Below are positions 40,927 to 52,625 of a stretch of 64,000 bases of DNA, one piece after another; position 1 is the stretch's first letter; the number at the start of each line of letters is the position of its first letter. The notes below the pieces were generated by a model. That model was not told where the DNA came from. It was given only the letters and a program-made list of their open reading frames with translations, and did no database searches. Source of the stretch: Nicoliella spurrieriana (GTDB lineage Bacteria > Bacillota > Bacilli > Lactobacillales > Lactobacillaceae). Both the position numbers and the translations under genes were made by a program. The stretch covers positions 1,116,001-1,180,000 of the forward strand of contig NZ_CP093361.1 in the NCBI RefSeq assembly GCF_023380205.1. Direction: 5' to 3'.

Positions 40927-43269
40927 ATGGGTAAAAAGCGTATTTATGAATTAGCTAAAGAACTCAATGTGACTAGCAAGCAGTTGATTAGCAGTGCTAA
41001 TAGTAAGGGAATATCAGTCCATAATCATATGTCTACGATTGATGATAATCAAGAAAGACAGATTAAAGCTGCGTTAAAGGGTAACTCCACTAAGGGTGCT
41101 CCTAAGAACAATTCCAAACCACAAGCTAATCATAATAATCATCAACACCGTAATAACGGTGCGCAAAGCTCAGCTAAGGGTGGCAATAATGGTAGAAAAC
41201 CTGCTGAGCAAAGTGCTTCAAATAGTCGCCCTAATAATAACCATAATAATAATCAAAATAATGGGGCTCACCGGAATAATATGAATAACTCTAATCATTC
41301 GGGACAATCTAATTCTCGGAATAATAATTCAAACAATAACTCGAATCGGCCTAATTCTGCCAATTCAAATGGTTTTAACCGCAACAATAAAAAGAATAAG
41401 AAGAAATTCAATAAACGGCGTAATAACGCATTTAATAAGTACACTAAAAATCAACGAATTCGCCAAATTCATAAGCATAACGATGCTCCTAAGCGTAAGG
41501 ATCATCCGCTTCCAGAAGTTTTGGAATACACTGATGGAATGAATGCCCAAGAGATTGGAAAAGTCCTTCACCGTGAACCAGCCGAAATCGTTAAGAAGCT
41601 ATTCATGTTGGGCGTAATGGTTAACCAAAATAAGTCCTTGGATAAGGATACGATTGAGCTACTTGCTACCGATTACGGAATCGAAGCTAAAGAAAAGGAA
41701 CAACTAAACGTTTCTGATCTTGATAAGTTATTTGATGAAGAAGAACACAATACCGCCTATCAAGAAAATAGACCACCAGTTGTTACCATCATGGGCCACG
41801 TTGACCATGGGAAAACTACCCTATTGGATTATCTAAGACATTCTCATATTACATCTGGTGAAGCTGGTGGGATTACCCAGGGAATTGGGGCGTACCAAGT
41901 TGAACACGATGATAAGATGATTACGTTCTTAGATACCCCAGGCCATGCTGCATTTACTGCAATGCGTGCTCGTGGTGCTGACATTACTGATATTACGATT
42001 TTAGTAGTTGCTGCTGATGATGGAGTAATGCCACAAACAGTGGAAGCAATTAACCATGCGAAAGCTGCAAAGACACCAATTATCGTTGCAATCAATAAAA
42101 TTGATAAGCCCGGTGCTAATCCAGACCACGTTACTGAACAACTTAGTAACTATGGCTTGATTCCAGAAGACTGGGGTGGTGACACCATCTTCGTTAAGAT
42201 TTCTGCTAAATTTGGAACTAACGTGGATGAATTATTGGACATGATTTTATTACAAGCAGATGTGATGGAATTAAAGGCTAATCCAAAGCAAAATGCTGCT
42301 GGTTCAGTAATTGAAGCACGACTAGATCGCGGAAAGGGAACCGTTGCGACTTTGCTAGTTCAACAAGGAACGATGCACGTTGGTGATCCCATCGTAGTTG
42401 GTGATACTTTTGGACGAGTTCGGACGATGGTTAATGAGCATAACCAAGAGCTAAAGGAAGCCACTCCTTCAACACCGGTTGGAATTACTGGGTTAAATGA
42501 TGTTCCTGAAGCAGGGGATCGCTTCATTGTCTTTGATGATGAAAAGACTGCTCGAGCTGCCGGTGAAAAGCGGGCGCAAGAAGCTCAAGAAAACGACCGT
42601 CGCCAAACGAACCATGTTACACTTGATAACCTATTTGATTCACTTAAGGAAGGTGAAATGAAACAGGTTGATATTATTATCAAGGCTGATGTACAGGGTT
42701 CAGTTGAAGCCCTATCATCTAGTTTGCAAAAGATTGAAGTGGAGGGTGTTAAGGTGAACATCATCCATACCGGAGTCGGTGCAATCAATGAAAGTGATGT
42801 GGCGTTAGCTGAAGCAAGTAACGCTATTATCATTGGATTTAACGTTCGGCCAACACCACAAGCTAAGTCCCAAGCAGAAACCGATAATGTTGATATTCGT
42901 TTGCATCAAGTGATTTATGATGCAATTGATGAAGTGGAATCCGCAATGAAGGGATTACTAGAACCTACCTATAAGGAAGAAGTAACTGGTCAAGTGGAAG
43001 TCAGAGAAATCTATAAGGCTTCTAAGGTCGGTACGATTGCCGGTGGAATGGTTATTTCAGGCTATATTAATAGTGATAGTAAGGTTCGTTTAATTCGTGA
43101 TAACGTCGTGGTTTACGATGGTGAATTAGGGAGCTTGAAGCGGTTCAAAAATGATGCTAAGAGTGTTAAGCAAGGATTTGAATGTGGGTTAACGATTGAG
43201 AACTATAATGATATTAAGGTAAATGATGTTATTGAAGCCTACGAGATGAAAGAAGTTCCAGTCGAATAA
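40927..43269 (+). CDS. infB: Translation initiation factor IF-2
   Basis: A 780-residue IF-2. It brings initiator tRNA to the 30S subunit. An N-terminal IF2N domain ([21 protein letters not shown]) is followed by an Asn-, His- and Lys-rich unstructured stretch (residues about 55-185), a second IF2N-like domain, the G domain (G1 GHVDHGKT about residue 290, DTPGH, NKID), and domains II-IV. Length is within the Gram-positive range. The disordered segment is much richer in Asn than in close relatives I know, but this part is variable in all IF-2. Confidence 0.96.
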   Translation: MGKKRIYELAKELNVTSKQLISSANSKGISVHNHMSTIDDNQERQIKAALKGNSTKGAPKNNSKPQANHNNHQHRNNGAQSSAKGGNNGRKPAEQSASNSRPNNNHNNNQNNGAHRNNMNNSNHSGQSNSRNNNSNNNSNRPNSANSNGFNRNNKKNKKKFNKRRNNAFNKYTKNQRIRQIHKHNDAPKRKDHPLPEVLEYTDGMNAQEIGKVLHREPAEIVKKLFMLGVMVNQNKSLDKDTIELLATDYGIEAKEKEQLNVSDLDKLFDEEEHNTAYQENRPPVVTIMGHVDHGKTTLLDYLRHSHITSGEAGGITQGIGAYQVEHDDKMITFLDTPGHAAFTAMRARGADITDITILVVAADDGVMPQTVEAINHAKAAKTPIIVAINKIDKPGANPDHVTEQLSNYGLIPEDWGGDTIFVKISAKFGTNVDELLDMILLQADVMELKANPKQNAAGSVIEARLDRGKGTVATLLVQQGTMHVGDPIVVGDTFGRVRTMVNEHNQELKEATPSTPVGITGLNDVPEAGDRFIVFDDEKTARAAGEKRAQEAQENDRRQTNHVTLDNLFDSLKEGEMKQVDIIIKADVQGSVEALSSSLQKIEVEGVKVNIIHTGVGAINESDVALAEASNAIIIGFNVRPTPQAKSQAETDNVDIRLHQVIYDAIDEVESAMKGLLEPTYKEEVTGQVEVREIYKASKVGTIAGGMVISGYINSDSKVRLIRDNVVVYDGELGSLKRFKNDAKSVKQGFECGLTIENYNDIKVNDVIEAYEMKEVPVE

Positions 43270-43292
43270 TATCGATTAAGGAGTTATTATCA

Positions 43293-43649
43293 ATGGCACA
43301 GTATAGAGTGGGTCGATTACAACAAGAGATTCAAAGAGAAGTGAACGACTTATTGTTAAAGGAAGTTCGTGATCCCCGGGTCAATGGCGTAACCATTACC
43401 GGAGTCGATGTAACGGGTGACCTGCAACAAGCAACTATTTTCTATAGCATTCTTTCAGATAAGAAGAGTGATGAAGAAAATACGCAAAAGGGATTGGATA
43501 AGGCAACCGGAATGATTAGAAGTGCATTAGGAGCACGCCTAAGAAACGTTTATCGGACTCCTGAAATTCATTTTGAATTAGATGATTCAATCCAATACGG
43601 TAGTAAGATTGATCAATTGATTAACAAGCTACAACGTGAAGATAAATAA
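43293..43649 (+). CDS. rbfA: Ribosome-binding factor A
   Basis: A 118-residue RbfA, needed for 30S maturation and cold growth. MAQYRVGRLQQEIQREVNDLLLKEVRDPRV (start QYRVGRLQQEIQREV) and ISVTGVDVTGDLQQATIFYSI-type motif VTGDLQQATIFYSIL are present. It is the last gene of the rimP operon before a terminator. Confidence 0.95.
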   Translation: MAQYRVGRLQQEIQREVNDLLLKEVRDPRVNGVTITGVDVTGDLQQATIFYSILSDKKSDEENTQKGLDKATGMIRSALGARLRNVYRTPEIHFELDDSIQYGSKIDQLINKLQREDK

Positions 43650-43653
43650 GTTT

Positions 43654-43691
43654 AAAGAGTAGGTAATAATGATTTGTTATCTACTCTTTTT
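43654..43691 (+). terminator. Terminator of the rimP-rbfA operon
   Basis: AAAGAGTAG (43654-43662) pairs with CTACTCTTT (43681-43689), with TAA/TTA inside, ending in TTTTT. truB lies just after it. Confidence 0.8.
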
Positions 43692-43739
43692 GTGTTTAAA
43701 TGGAAATTAATTAAGAAATTGAGATGGGAGTCGTTGAAT

Positions 43740-44651
43740 ATGGATGGAATTATTCCATTGAATAAGGAGCGTGGGATGACCAGTTTTGACTGTGTTAGAA
43801 AGATGCGCGGAATTTTAAGAACTAAAAAAATTGGTCATAGTGGAACCCTTGATCCTAACGTTGATGGGGTGCTACCAATTTGTGTTGGGAGTGCCACTAA
43901 GGTGGTTGATTTTTTGATGAATTCTGGAAAAATTTACCGTGGTGAAATTACGTTAGGATTTTCCACGACGACCGAAGATTTAGATGGCGAAATCGTTAAT
44001 CAAAAACCAATTATCACTCCCTTTAGCGAGGCACAAATTAATCAAGCCATGCAACAGCTTGTGCAACCACGGTTATTACAGATTCCACCAATGTATTCAG
44101 CCGTAAAGGTGAATGGACGGAGATTGTATGAATATGCCCGCGCAGGTGAAACGGTTAAACGTCCTGAACGACACGTTCGAATTGATTACTTTAAAATGAC
44201 CGCCCCGGTTAAATATGATGCCACCCATCAACTTCAAAAAATCAAATTTGAAGTGGGTTGTGGGAAGGGCACCTATGTCAGAACCCTTTCGTTTATGGTG
44301 GGACAGCTACTGGGAGTGCCCGCAGTAATGTCTGATTTAACTAGGATTAAGAGTGGGGGCTTTACCCTTGATGAATCATATTCCATCAGTCAAATAGAAG
44401 CGGCTGTTCATGACGATTGCTTAGCGGATGTTATGTACCCGATTGACCATGCTTTAAATGATTTTCCAAGTTATGCTTTGAATCCTAATCAATGGAAGAT
44501 TGTGCAAAATGGTGGATTTTTAGCCCCACAAGATATTAAGATGGATAGTGATCAAATAGCGGTGCAGTTTAATCATCAAATTAAGGCATTGTATTACTTA
44601 AATCATGATCAAGGTGTTTATAAGCCGCTTAAAATGTTTAGTGTAAAGTAG
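43740..44651 (+). CDS. truB: tRNA pseudouridine-55 synthase
   Basis: A 303-residue TruB. It makes pseudouridine 55 in the T loop. It shows DGIIPLNKERGMTSFDCV, KIGHSGTLDPNVDGVLPICVG with the catalytic Asp in TLDPNVDGVL, and KVNGRRLYEYARAG. I choose ATG 43740, behind GGGAG (43726-43730); a longer in-frame reading would include the terminator region. ribF follows after 9 bases, a common pair. Confidence 0.95.
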   Translation: MDGIIPLNKERGMTSFDCVRKMRGILRTKKIGHSGTLDPNVDGVLPICVGSATKVVDFLMNSGKIYRGEITLGFSTTTEDLDGEIVNQKPIITPFSEAQINQAMQQLVQPRLLQIPPMYSAVKVNGRRLYEYARAGETVKRPERHVRIDYFKMTAPVKYDATHQLQKIKFEVGCGKGTYVRTLSFMVGQLLGVPAVMSDLTRIKSGGFTLDESYSISQIEAAVHDDCLADVMYPIDHALNDFPSYALNPNQWKIVQNGGFLAPQDIKMDSDQIAVQFNHQIKALYYLNHDQGVYKPLKMFSVK

Positions 44652-44660
44652 GGAGCAGTA

Positions 44661-45596
44661 ATGGAAATCTTTAATATTCACCATCCAATGAATAATTTAC
44701 AATTTAATGACCCGGTTGTTTTAGCAATGGGTTTTTTTGATGGAGTCCATTTAGGGCATCAGGGTGTGATTAAGCGCGCTCGTGAGATTGCTAAGGACCG
44801 TGGCGTTAAACTAGCAGTTTTGACTTATGATCATCACCCTTCGATCGTTTATCAACAACTAAGTTCACATGATAAGCGTTATCTGACGCTAGATAGTTAT
44901 AAAATGGCTCTTTTTGAATCACTAGGGGTTGATGTGGTGTTTAAAATTAGTTATACCTATGCCTTTCAGGCCCAGTCCCCACAATCATTTGTTGATGATT
45001 ATCTTTGTCGATTTAATGCGATTACCGTGGTGGCAGGATTTGACCATACCTATGGTAGTGATAATGCAAATATGCATTTACTTCCACAATACGTAAAGAA
45101 TCGCTTTACAGTCGTTGAGGTACCTTCGCTTGATATTGACGGGAAGAAGGTCAGTTCAACCCGCATTCGTAAAAATTTAGATGATGGCCATATTGATACC
45201 GTTAATCGCTTATTAGATCGACCATACGTGACTTCTGGAACGGTGGTTCATGGTTTTGCGCGGGGACGGGAATTAGGCTTTCCCACTGCGAACGTTGAAC
45301 ATAGCGAGTACCAGTGGTTACCATCAATTGGTATTTACGTTGTGCAAATGCAGATTGGTGATCAGACGTATGGTGGGATGGCATCGATTGGTCGGAATGT
45401 AACCTTTGGAGATACCCATCCAATTACCGTTGAAATTAATTTGTTTGATTTTAATCAAAATATTTATGGGGAAGATGTTCAGATTAAATGGCTCCATTGG
45501 ATGCGTGGTGAAGTTAAATTCACTGGAGTGGATGCATTGATCGACCAGTTAAAACAAGACCAAATCAATGCGCAAAACTTTTTAGGTAATTTGTGA
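44661..45596 (+). CDS. ribF: Bifunctional riboflavin kinase / FMN adenylyltransferase
   Basis: A 311-residue RibF. It converts riboflavin to FMN and then FAD. The N-terminal nucleotidyltransferase shows AMGFFDGVHLGHQGVI and VSSTRIRKNL; the C-terminal kinase domain shows RGRELGFPTANVEH and MASIGRNVTFGD. It is paired with truB as in other Firmicutes. The hrcA promoter lies 10 bases after its stop. Confidence 0.95.
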   Translation: MEIFNIHHPMNNLQFNDPVVLAMGFFDGVHLGHQGVIKRAREIAKDRGVKLAVLTYDHHPSIVYQQLSSHDKRYLTLDSYKMALFESLGVDVVFKISYTYAFQAQSPQSFVDDYLCRFNAITVVAGFDHTYGSDNANMHLLPQYVKNRFTVVEVPSLDIDGKKVSSTRIRKNLDDGHIDTVNRLLDRPYVTSGTVVHGFARGRELGFPTANVEHSEYQWLPSIGIYVVQMQIGDQTYGGMASIGRNVTFGDTHPITVEINLFDFNQNIYGEDVQIKWLHWMRGEVKFTGVDALIDQLKQDQINAQNFLGNL

Positions 45597-45605
45597 GTGT
45601 CTTTC

Positions 45606-45634
45606 TTGACTTATAATTCACCCTTTGGTACATT
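45606..45634 (+). promoter_or_regulatory. Promoter of the hrcA-dnaK operon
   Basis: TTGACT (45606-45611), 17 bases, TACATT (45629-45634). The CIRCE operator starts 11 bases after the -10 element, where it can block elongation from the start site. Confidence 0.75.
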
Positions 45635-45645
45635 ATATATGTAGC

Positions 45646-45672
45646 TTAGCACTTGATACGTGTGAGTGCTAA
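45646..45672 (+). promoter_or_regulatory. CIRCE operator for HrcA
   Basis: TTAGCACTT, 9 bases, GAGTGCTAA. It matches the CIRCE inverted repeat TTAGCACTC-N9-GAGTGCTAA with one mismatch (T for C at position 9). It is the binding site of HrcA, encoded just downstream, so the operon is autoregulated. Confidence 0.95.
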
Positions 45673-45688
45673 AAAGGAGTGATGATTA

Positions 45689-46726
45689 ATGCTAACTGAA
45701 CGTCAGGAATTGATTCTATCTGGAATCGTTCAAGACTATACTCATTCTGGAGCACCAGTTGGTTCCAAACTATTGGTTAATCAGCTTCCAATTCATGTTA
45801 GTTCCGCTACGATTAGAAATGAAATGGCAGTTCTTGAAGAGATGGGATTGATTGAAAAGACTCATTTATCATCCGGACGAGTTCCATCAATTAATGGTTA
45901 TCGTTACTATGTTGATCATTTAACTTTTTCCAAGGTTAATATGATGAATGACATCGCCCTAATTCATAAGGCATTGGATAGTAGCTACCATAAGATTGAT
46001 GAATTAGTTCAAAAATCTGCTAATATTCTTTCTGACTTGACTAACTATACTGCTTTGACTTTACAGCCCGAACAGGCGACTAATCGATTACTTCAGGGCT
46101 TTCGATTAGTTGCATTGGGTGATCAGCGGGTAATGGCGATTCTAGTAACTGATAATGGGGATGCTGAAACGGAGTTGTTTCGAATCCCCAAGGGAGTTAC
46201 TGGTCAGCAATTAGAATCGGTCGTTAATTTGATCAATGATCGGTTGGTCGGTTATCCATTATCCGTTGTATTGGAACAACTTAAATCGGTGATTCCTAAT
46301 CGGGTTAATCAGTATCTTCATTCGACCAATGGATTTATTGGGATTTTGGATGAAGTAATTATGAAGGCAATGCGAGATCGACTATATGTCGGCGGTGAAA
46401 TGAATTTATTGAGTTTTACTGACCAAAGCGACATTAGTTATCTGAAGCCACTTTACTCGATGCTAGGACAATCTGGTGAAATTGCTAAATTTATCGGTAA
46501 TTCTGGTGATGGGGTCTCAGTTCAGATTGGTTCTGAAATGAGTAACGAGCTGTTAAAAAATTATAGTGTCATTACTGGCACCTACGATGTTGGCTCACAT
46601 GGTAAGGGAATCATCGCTGTGTTAGGGCCCACTCGGATGCCATATTCTAAGGTAATTACCCTAGTGGATGCGTTTAGATCAGAGTTATCTAGTCGGCTAT
46701 TAGGATATTATAAGGAAAATAAATAA
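45689..46726 (+). CDS. hrcA: Heat-shock repressor HrcA
   Basis: A 345-residue HrcA. It represses dnaK and groE operons through CIRCE. It starts MLTERQELILSGIVQDYTHSGAPVGSKLL with a winged-helix region, VSSATIRNEMAVLEEMGLI being the recognition helix area. It is followed in order by grpE, dnaK and dnaJ, the standard Firmicutes operon. Confidence 0.97.
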   Translation: MLTERQELILSGIVQDYTHSGAPVGSKLLVNQLPIHVSSATIRNEMAVLEEMGLIEKTHLSSGRVPSINGYRYYVDHLTFSKVNMMNDIALIHKALDSSYHKIDELVQKSANILSDLTNYTALTLQPEQATNRLLQGFRLVALGDQRVMAILVTDNGDAETELFRIPKGVTGQQLESVVNLINDRLVGYPLSVVLEQLKSVIPNRVNQYLHSTNGFIGILDEVIMKAMRDRLYVGGEMNLLSFTDQSDISYLKPLYSMLGQSGEIAKFIGNSGDGVSVQIGSEMSNELLKNYSVITGTYDVGSHGKGIIAVLGPTRMPYSKVITLVDAFRSELSSRLLGYYKENK

Positions 46727-46744
46727 TTCAAAGGAGGGTTTTGT

Positions 46745-47308
46745 TTGGCATCTAACAAAAAGCAAGATGAAGAAAAGCAAAATTCTGCAGAAGCAACTGA
46801 ATCACAAAAGCTTAAGGCGGATGATGAACAAGCTAAGGCTGAAGATAAGCACGCTGATAAGGAAATCATCGACTTAAAGCGTCAACTTGATGATATGGAA
46901 AATAAGTATTTACGTGCTGAAGCCGAGCTGCAAAACGTTCAAAATCGGGCTAAAAAGGATCAAGCAACGATCCTTAAGTATGATGGACAAAAACTTGCTA
47001 CGAATATCTTACCAATTGTAGATAACTTGGACCGGGCGTTAGAAGTAAAGGTCGATGATAAAAGTGGTCAACAATTAAAGCAGGGTGTTGAAATGGTTGC
47101 TAAGCATCTTACTAAGGCGCTTAGCGATAGTAACATCGAAGTGCTTGACGTTGACGGAAAGAAGTTTGACCCTAACTTCTGTCAAGCTGTTCAGACGGTT
47201 CCGGCCGATGATGACCATCCAACTGATCATGTTGTTAAGGTTTTACAAAACGGCTATAAGTTAGCTGATCGAGTAATTCGACCAGCAATGGTTGTCGTGG
47301 CAAAATAA
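46745..47308 (+). CDS. grpE: GrpE nucleotide-exchange factor of DnaK
   Basis: A 187-residue GrpE. It releases ADP from DnaK. A charged N-terminus of about 50 residues leads into a long coiled coil (DMENKYLRAEAELQNVQNRAKKD) and a beta domain ending YKLADRVIRPAMVVVAK. It starts at TTG 46745, after GGAGGG. Acidic and Lys residues are dense in the first 50 residues. Confidence 0.96.
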   Translation: MASNKKQDEEKQNSAEATESQKLKADDEQAKAEDKHADKEIIDLKRQLDDMENKYLRAEAELQNVQNRAKKDQATILKYDGQKLATNILPIVDNLDRALEVKVDDKSGQQLKQGVEMVAKHLTKALSDSNIEVLDVDGKKFDPNFCQAVQTVPADDDHPTDHVVKVLQNGYKLADRVIRPAMVVVAK

Positions 47309-47347
47309 AAAATTAGATTATAATAAATAAAATAAAAAGTGAGGTAA

Positions 47348-49219
<1,872 letters not shown>

Positions 49220-49243
49220 TAATCGTGATTAATTCGTTGTCAT

Positions 49244-49280
49244 AAAAAGTCAAAGTCGCTGATTGGGCTTTGGCTTTTTA
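49244..49280 (+). terminator. Terminator between dnaK and dnaJ
   Basis: AAAAAGTCAAAG (49244-49255) pairs with CTTTGGCTTTTT (49268-49279) with one mismatch. Confidence 0.75.
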
Positions 49281-49338
49281 TTGTATTAAGGGATTGAATC
49301 CTTTAAAATGAAATTATTAGAAATTGAGGAGGGTAATA

Positions 49339-50523
49339 ATGGCTCAAGAAGATTATTACAAGGTGTTGGGCCTTGATCGGGATGCTAGTGAAAGCGAAAT
49401 TAAGCGGGCTTACCGGAAATTAGCGGCTAAGTACCATCCAGATATTAATAAGGCCCCGGATGCTGAGGAAAAATTTAAACAAATTACTGAAGCCTATGAA
49501 GTATTAAGTGATAAGGATAAGAAAGCCAATTATGACCAGTATGGATCTGCTGATGGTCCGCAAGGCTTTGGTGGCGGCGGTGGTGCCGGCGCTGGCGGCT
49601 TTGGCGGCTTTGGTGGTTCCGGCGGCTTTGGCGGCGGTGGCTTTGACGACATCTTTAGCCAATTCTTTGGTGGTGGTGGCGGCCGTGCCCAAAATCCCAA
49701 TGCACCTACACCAGGTCGTGACTTGCAATATCAAATGGGGCTGAATTTCGATGAAGCTGTTTTTGGAAAGCAGACGACCATTAAGTATAATCGGGAAGCA
49801 ACTTGTCAAACTTGTGGTGGAAATGGTGCTAAACCCGGGACGAAGCCCCATACTTGTAGCCGTTGTAATGGAAATGGTTACATTTCGGTTGAACAAAACA
49901 CGCCGCTTGGCCGGATGAGAAGCCAACAAGAATGTCCAGTTTGTCACGGAACTGGAAAGGAAATTAAGGAAAAATGTCCAACTTGTCATGGAGCAGGAAA
50001 GACGGAACAAGCCCATGAAATTGCTGTGACGGTTCCTGCCGGAGTTGATGATGGCCAACAAATGCGCTTGCAAAATCAAGGGGATGCCGGTAATAACGGT
50101 GGTCCTTACGGTGATCTTTACATTCTCTTCTCAGTCAAGCCAAGTAAGTACTTTAAACGTGATAATACTCGTTTAATCTATAACCAACCAATTTCATTTG
50201 CGCAGGCTGCATTAGGGTGTGAAATTAAAGTGCGCTCTTTGAACGATGAACAAAAGTCAGAGGAAGGGCAAGTTAGCTTGAAAATTCCTGCAGGAACGCA
50301 AACGGGAACTAACTTCCGACTAAGGGGGAAGGGAGTTCCAAATGTTAACGGATCTGGCCGTGGTGATGAAATTATCAACGTGAAGGTAATTACACCAAAG
50401 GGATTAAACAAACGGCAACGTGAAGCGCTAAAGGAATTTGCTGATGCAAGTGGTGAGGATATTAATACCACTAAGAACCAGTCGTTCTTTGATAAAATGC
50501 GTGATAAATTCGATAAAAAATAA
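49339..50523 (+). CDS. dnaJ: Co-chaperone DnaJ
   Basis: A 394-residue type I DnaJ. J domain with HPD in [10 protein letters not shown], a Gly/Phe-rich region ([18 protein letters not shown]), four zinc-binding CxxCxGxG repeats ([32 protein letters not shown]) and a C-terminal client domain. I choose ATG 49339, behind GAGGAGG; the earlier in-frame TTG at 49324 sits in the ribosome binding site region. The Gly-rich segment 49560-49690 is locally GC-rich, a codon effect. Confidence 0.97.
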   Translation: MAQEDYYKVLGLDRDASESEIKRAYRKLAAKYHPDINKAPDAEEKFKQITEAYEVLSDKDKKANYDQYGSADGPQGFGGGGGAGAGGFGGFGGSGGFGGGGFDDIFSQFFGGGGGRAQNPNAPTPGRDLQYQMGLNFDEAVFGKQTTIKYNREATCQTCGGNGAKPGTKPHTCSRCNGNGYISVEQNTPLGRMRSQQECPVCHGTGKEIKEKCPTCHGAGKTEQAHEIAVTVPAGVDDGQQMRLQNQGDAGNNGGPYGDLYILFSVKPSKYFKRDNTRLIYNQPISFAQAALGCEIKVRSLNDEQKSEEGQVSLKIPAGTQTGTNFRLRGKGVPNVNGSGRGDEIINVKVITPKGLNKRQREALKEFADASGEDINTTKNQSFFDKMRDKFDKK

Positions 50524-50529
50524 TATAAT

Positions 50530-50555
50530 GCCAGCCACGGTGCTGGCTTTTATTA
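50530..50555 (+). terminator. Intrinsic terminator of dnaJ
   Basis: GCCAGC (50530-50535) pairs with GCTGGC (50542-50547), followed by TTTTATTA. Confidence 0.8.
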
Positions 50556-50564
50556 TCTCTAAAT

Positions 50565-50593
50565 TTGTTATCAGTGACCGTGATTGTTATAAT
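50565..50593 (+). promoter_or_regulatory. Promoter of lepA
   Basis: TTGTTA (50565-50570), 17 bases, TATAAT (50588-50593), also with TG one base before the -10. Confidence 0.7.
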
Positions 50594-50641
50594 TAAGAAA
50601 AATAGTTACCGAACTGAAAAGGGAAAAGGTAGGACTTATAA

Positions 50642-52483
50642 ATGGATCTTAAAGAAATGAAGGAACACCAAAAGTACATTCGGAACTTTTCCATTGTCGC
50701 ACATATTGATCACGGAAAATCTACGCTAGCTGATCGCATCTTAGAACTAACGGATACGGTTGCTAAGCGAGACATGCGAAATCAACTATTGGATAATATG
50801 GAATTGGAACGTGAACGGGGCATTACAATTAAATTAAACGCCGTTAAACTCACGTACCATGCTGAGGATGGTCATGATTATGAATTTCATTTAATTGATA
50901 CCCCAGGGCACGTTGACTTTTCCTATGAAGTGTCACGGAGTTTAGCAGCTTGTGAAGGGGCTTTATTGGTCGTTGATGCGACTCAGGGAGTTGAAGCACA
51001 AACACTAGCCAATGTGTACCTTGCATTAGATGATGATTTAGAAATCTTGCCGGTCATTAATAAAGTTGATTTACCATCTGCACAGGTAGATGACGTTAAG
51101 GCCGAAATTGAGAATATGATTGGATTAGATACTTCTGATGCCGCATTGACTAGTGCTAAAACTGGATTAGGGGTACCAGAGTTACTTGAAAAAATTGTTC
51201 ATGATATTCCAGCGCCCAGTGGTGATATTGATGCTCCGCTAAAGGCATTGGTATTTGACTCAATTTATGATGATTACCGTGGAGTGGTGTTAAGCGTTCG
51301 TCTCGAAGAGGGGGTCGTAAAACCGGGTGATCAGATTCTATTGATGAATAGTGGTACTAAGTACGATGTGACTGAAGTTGGTGTCAATTCCCCCCATCCA
51401 GTTAAACGGGATTACTTGATGGCAGGGGATGTCGGATACATTACCGCTAGTATTAAGGATATTACCCAAACCCGGGTTGGTGATACCGTTACCTTGGCCA
51501 ATCGACCTGCTGAAAAGGCACTTCCTGGTTATCGTGAAATGAACCCAATGGTTTATGCGGGATTATATCCAACTGACAATGCTAAGTTTGGGGACCTAAG
51601 AGAGGCGCTAGAAAAACTCAAGTTAAACGATGCGTCGTTGGAATTTGAACCTGAAAATTCACAAGCCCTTGGATTTGGTTTTCGGTGTGGCTTTTTAGGT
51701 TTGTTGCACATGGATGTAGTTCAAGAACGACTGGAACGAGAATTTAATCTGGATTTGATTACCACAGCGCCTTCAGTTACCTACCATGCCTTTACTAATG
51801 ATGGAAATGAAGTAGATGTTCATAATCCGTTTGAAATGCCAGATGCTTCAGCAATTAAGCGGATTGAAGAGCCGTTTGTTAAGGCCACCATTATGGTTCC
51901 AAATGATTATGTGGGAGCGGTGATGGAACTCTGTCAACATCGACGGGGGCAATTTGAGACGATGGATTATCTTGATGATACCCGGGTCAATGTAATTTAT
52001 CATATGCCGTTATCTGAAATTATTTTTGATTTCTTTGATAAACTAAAGTCTGGCACCCATGGTTATGCATCCCTTGACTATGAAGTTGATGACTATCAAC
52101 CTAGTGACCTGGTTAAAATTGATATTCTGTTGAACGGTGATCGTGTCGATGCACTGAGTTTTATTTCTCACCGTTCATTTGCTGCTAGTCGGGCTCGTGA
52201 TATCGTTGGGAAATTAAAGACGATTATCCCACGACAAAATTTTGAGATTCCAATTCAAGCTGCAATCGGGGCAAAGGTAATTGCAAGAACCAACGTGAAG
52301 GCCTACCGAAAGGACGTTACTGCAAAGCTTTATGGTGGTGATCGGACGAGACGAATGAAGCTGTTGGAAAAGCAAAAAGCCGGTAAGAAGCGAATGAAAG
52401 CCGTTGGAAAGGTTGATATTCCACAGGAAGCGTTTATGGCGGTGCTTAAGACTGATGAAGATGAATCTGATGGCTCAAAGTAA
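50642..52483 (+). CDS. lepA: Elongation factor 4 (LepA)
   Basis: A 613-residue EF4/LepA GTPase. It acts on stalled or initiating ribosomes. G1 AHIDHGKS, G3 DTPGHVDF, G4 NKVD and the LepA-specific C-terminal domain ([23 protein letters not shown]) are present. ATG 50642 opens [23 protein letters not shown]-type start; a second ATG lies 15 bases on and cannot be excluded. It follows dnaJ, as in many lactobacilli. Confidence 0.95.
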   Translation: MDLKEMKEHQKYIRNFSIVAHIDHGKSTLADRILELTDTVAKRDMRNQLLDNMELERERGITIKLNAVKLTYHAEDGHDYEFHLIDTPGHVDFSYEVSRSLAACEGALLVVDATQGVEAQTLANVYLALDDDLEILPVINKVDLPSAQVDDVKAEIENMIGLDTSDAALTSAKTGLGVPELLEKIVHDIPAPSGDIDAPLKALVFDSIYDDYRGVVLSVRLEEGVVKPGDQILLMNSGTKYDVTEVGVNSPHPVKRDYLMAGDVGYITASIKDITQTRVGDTVTLANRPAEKALPGYREMNPMVYAGLYPTDNAKFGDLREALEKLKLNDASLEFEPENSQALGFGFRCGFLGLLHMDVVQERLEREFNLDLITTAPSVTYHAFTNDGNEVDVHNPFEMPDASAIKRIEEPFVKATIMVPNDYVGAVMELCQHRRGQFETMDYLDDTRVNVIYHMPLSEIIFDFFDKLKSGTHGYASLDYEVDDYQPSDLVKIDILLNGDRVDALSFISHRSFAASRARDIVGKLKTIIPRQNFEIPIQAAIGAKVIARTNVKAYRKDVTAKLYGGDRTRRMKLLEKQKAGKKRMKAVGKVDIPQEAFMAVLKTDEDESDGSK

Positions 52484-52535
52484 ACTGAATGTTGATGTAG
52501 CATTTAATGTTGAATAGTTTTAAATTGAAACTAAC

Positions 52536-52561
52536 CACCACTTAGCAATTGATAAGTGGTG
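52536..52561 (+). promoter_or_regulatory. Hairpin in the uracil permease leader
   Basis: CACCACTTA (52536-52544) pairs perfectly with TAAGTGGTG (52553-52561), loop of 8. It is not followed by T and lies 11 bases ahead of a strong terminator. I see no PyrR-binding consensus. Confidence 0.4.
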
Positions 52562-52572
52562 AAAATTTTGAA

Positions 52573-52609
52573 CCCTCATTAACACAATTAAGTTAATGAG
52601 GGCTTTTTT
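52573..52609 (+). terminator. Strong terminator between lepA and the uracil permease gene
   Basis: CCCTCATTAAC (52573-52583) pairs perfectly with GTTAATGAGGG (52592-52602), then CTTTTTT. The permease ribosome binding site follows immediately. It ends lepA transcripts and could act as an attenuator for the permease. Confidence 0.85.
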
Positions 52610-52625
52610 GAAGGGAAGCTTTACG

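Noticed and set aside
41096-41400. Tandem repeat in the AAT/AAC-rich part of infB
   Set aside because: It is low-complexity coding DNA with no constant period.
49504-50079. A 191-residue minus-strand reading frame across dnaJ
   Set aside because: It is the shadow of the Gly-rich and zinc-finger codons of dnaJ; it has no SD and dnaJ is certain.
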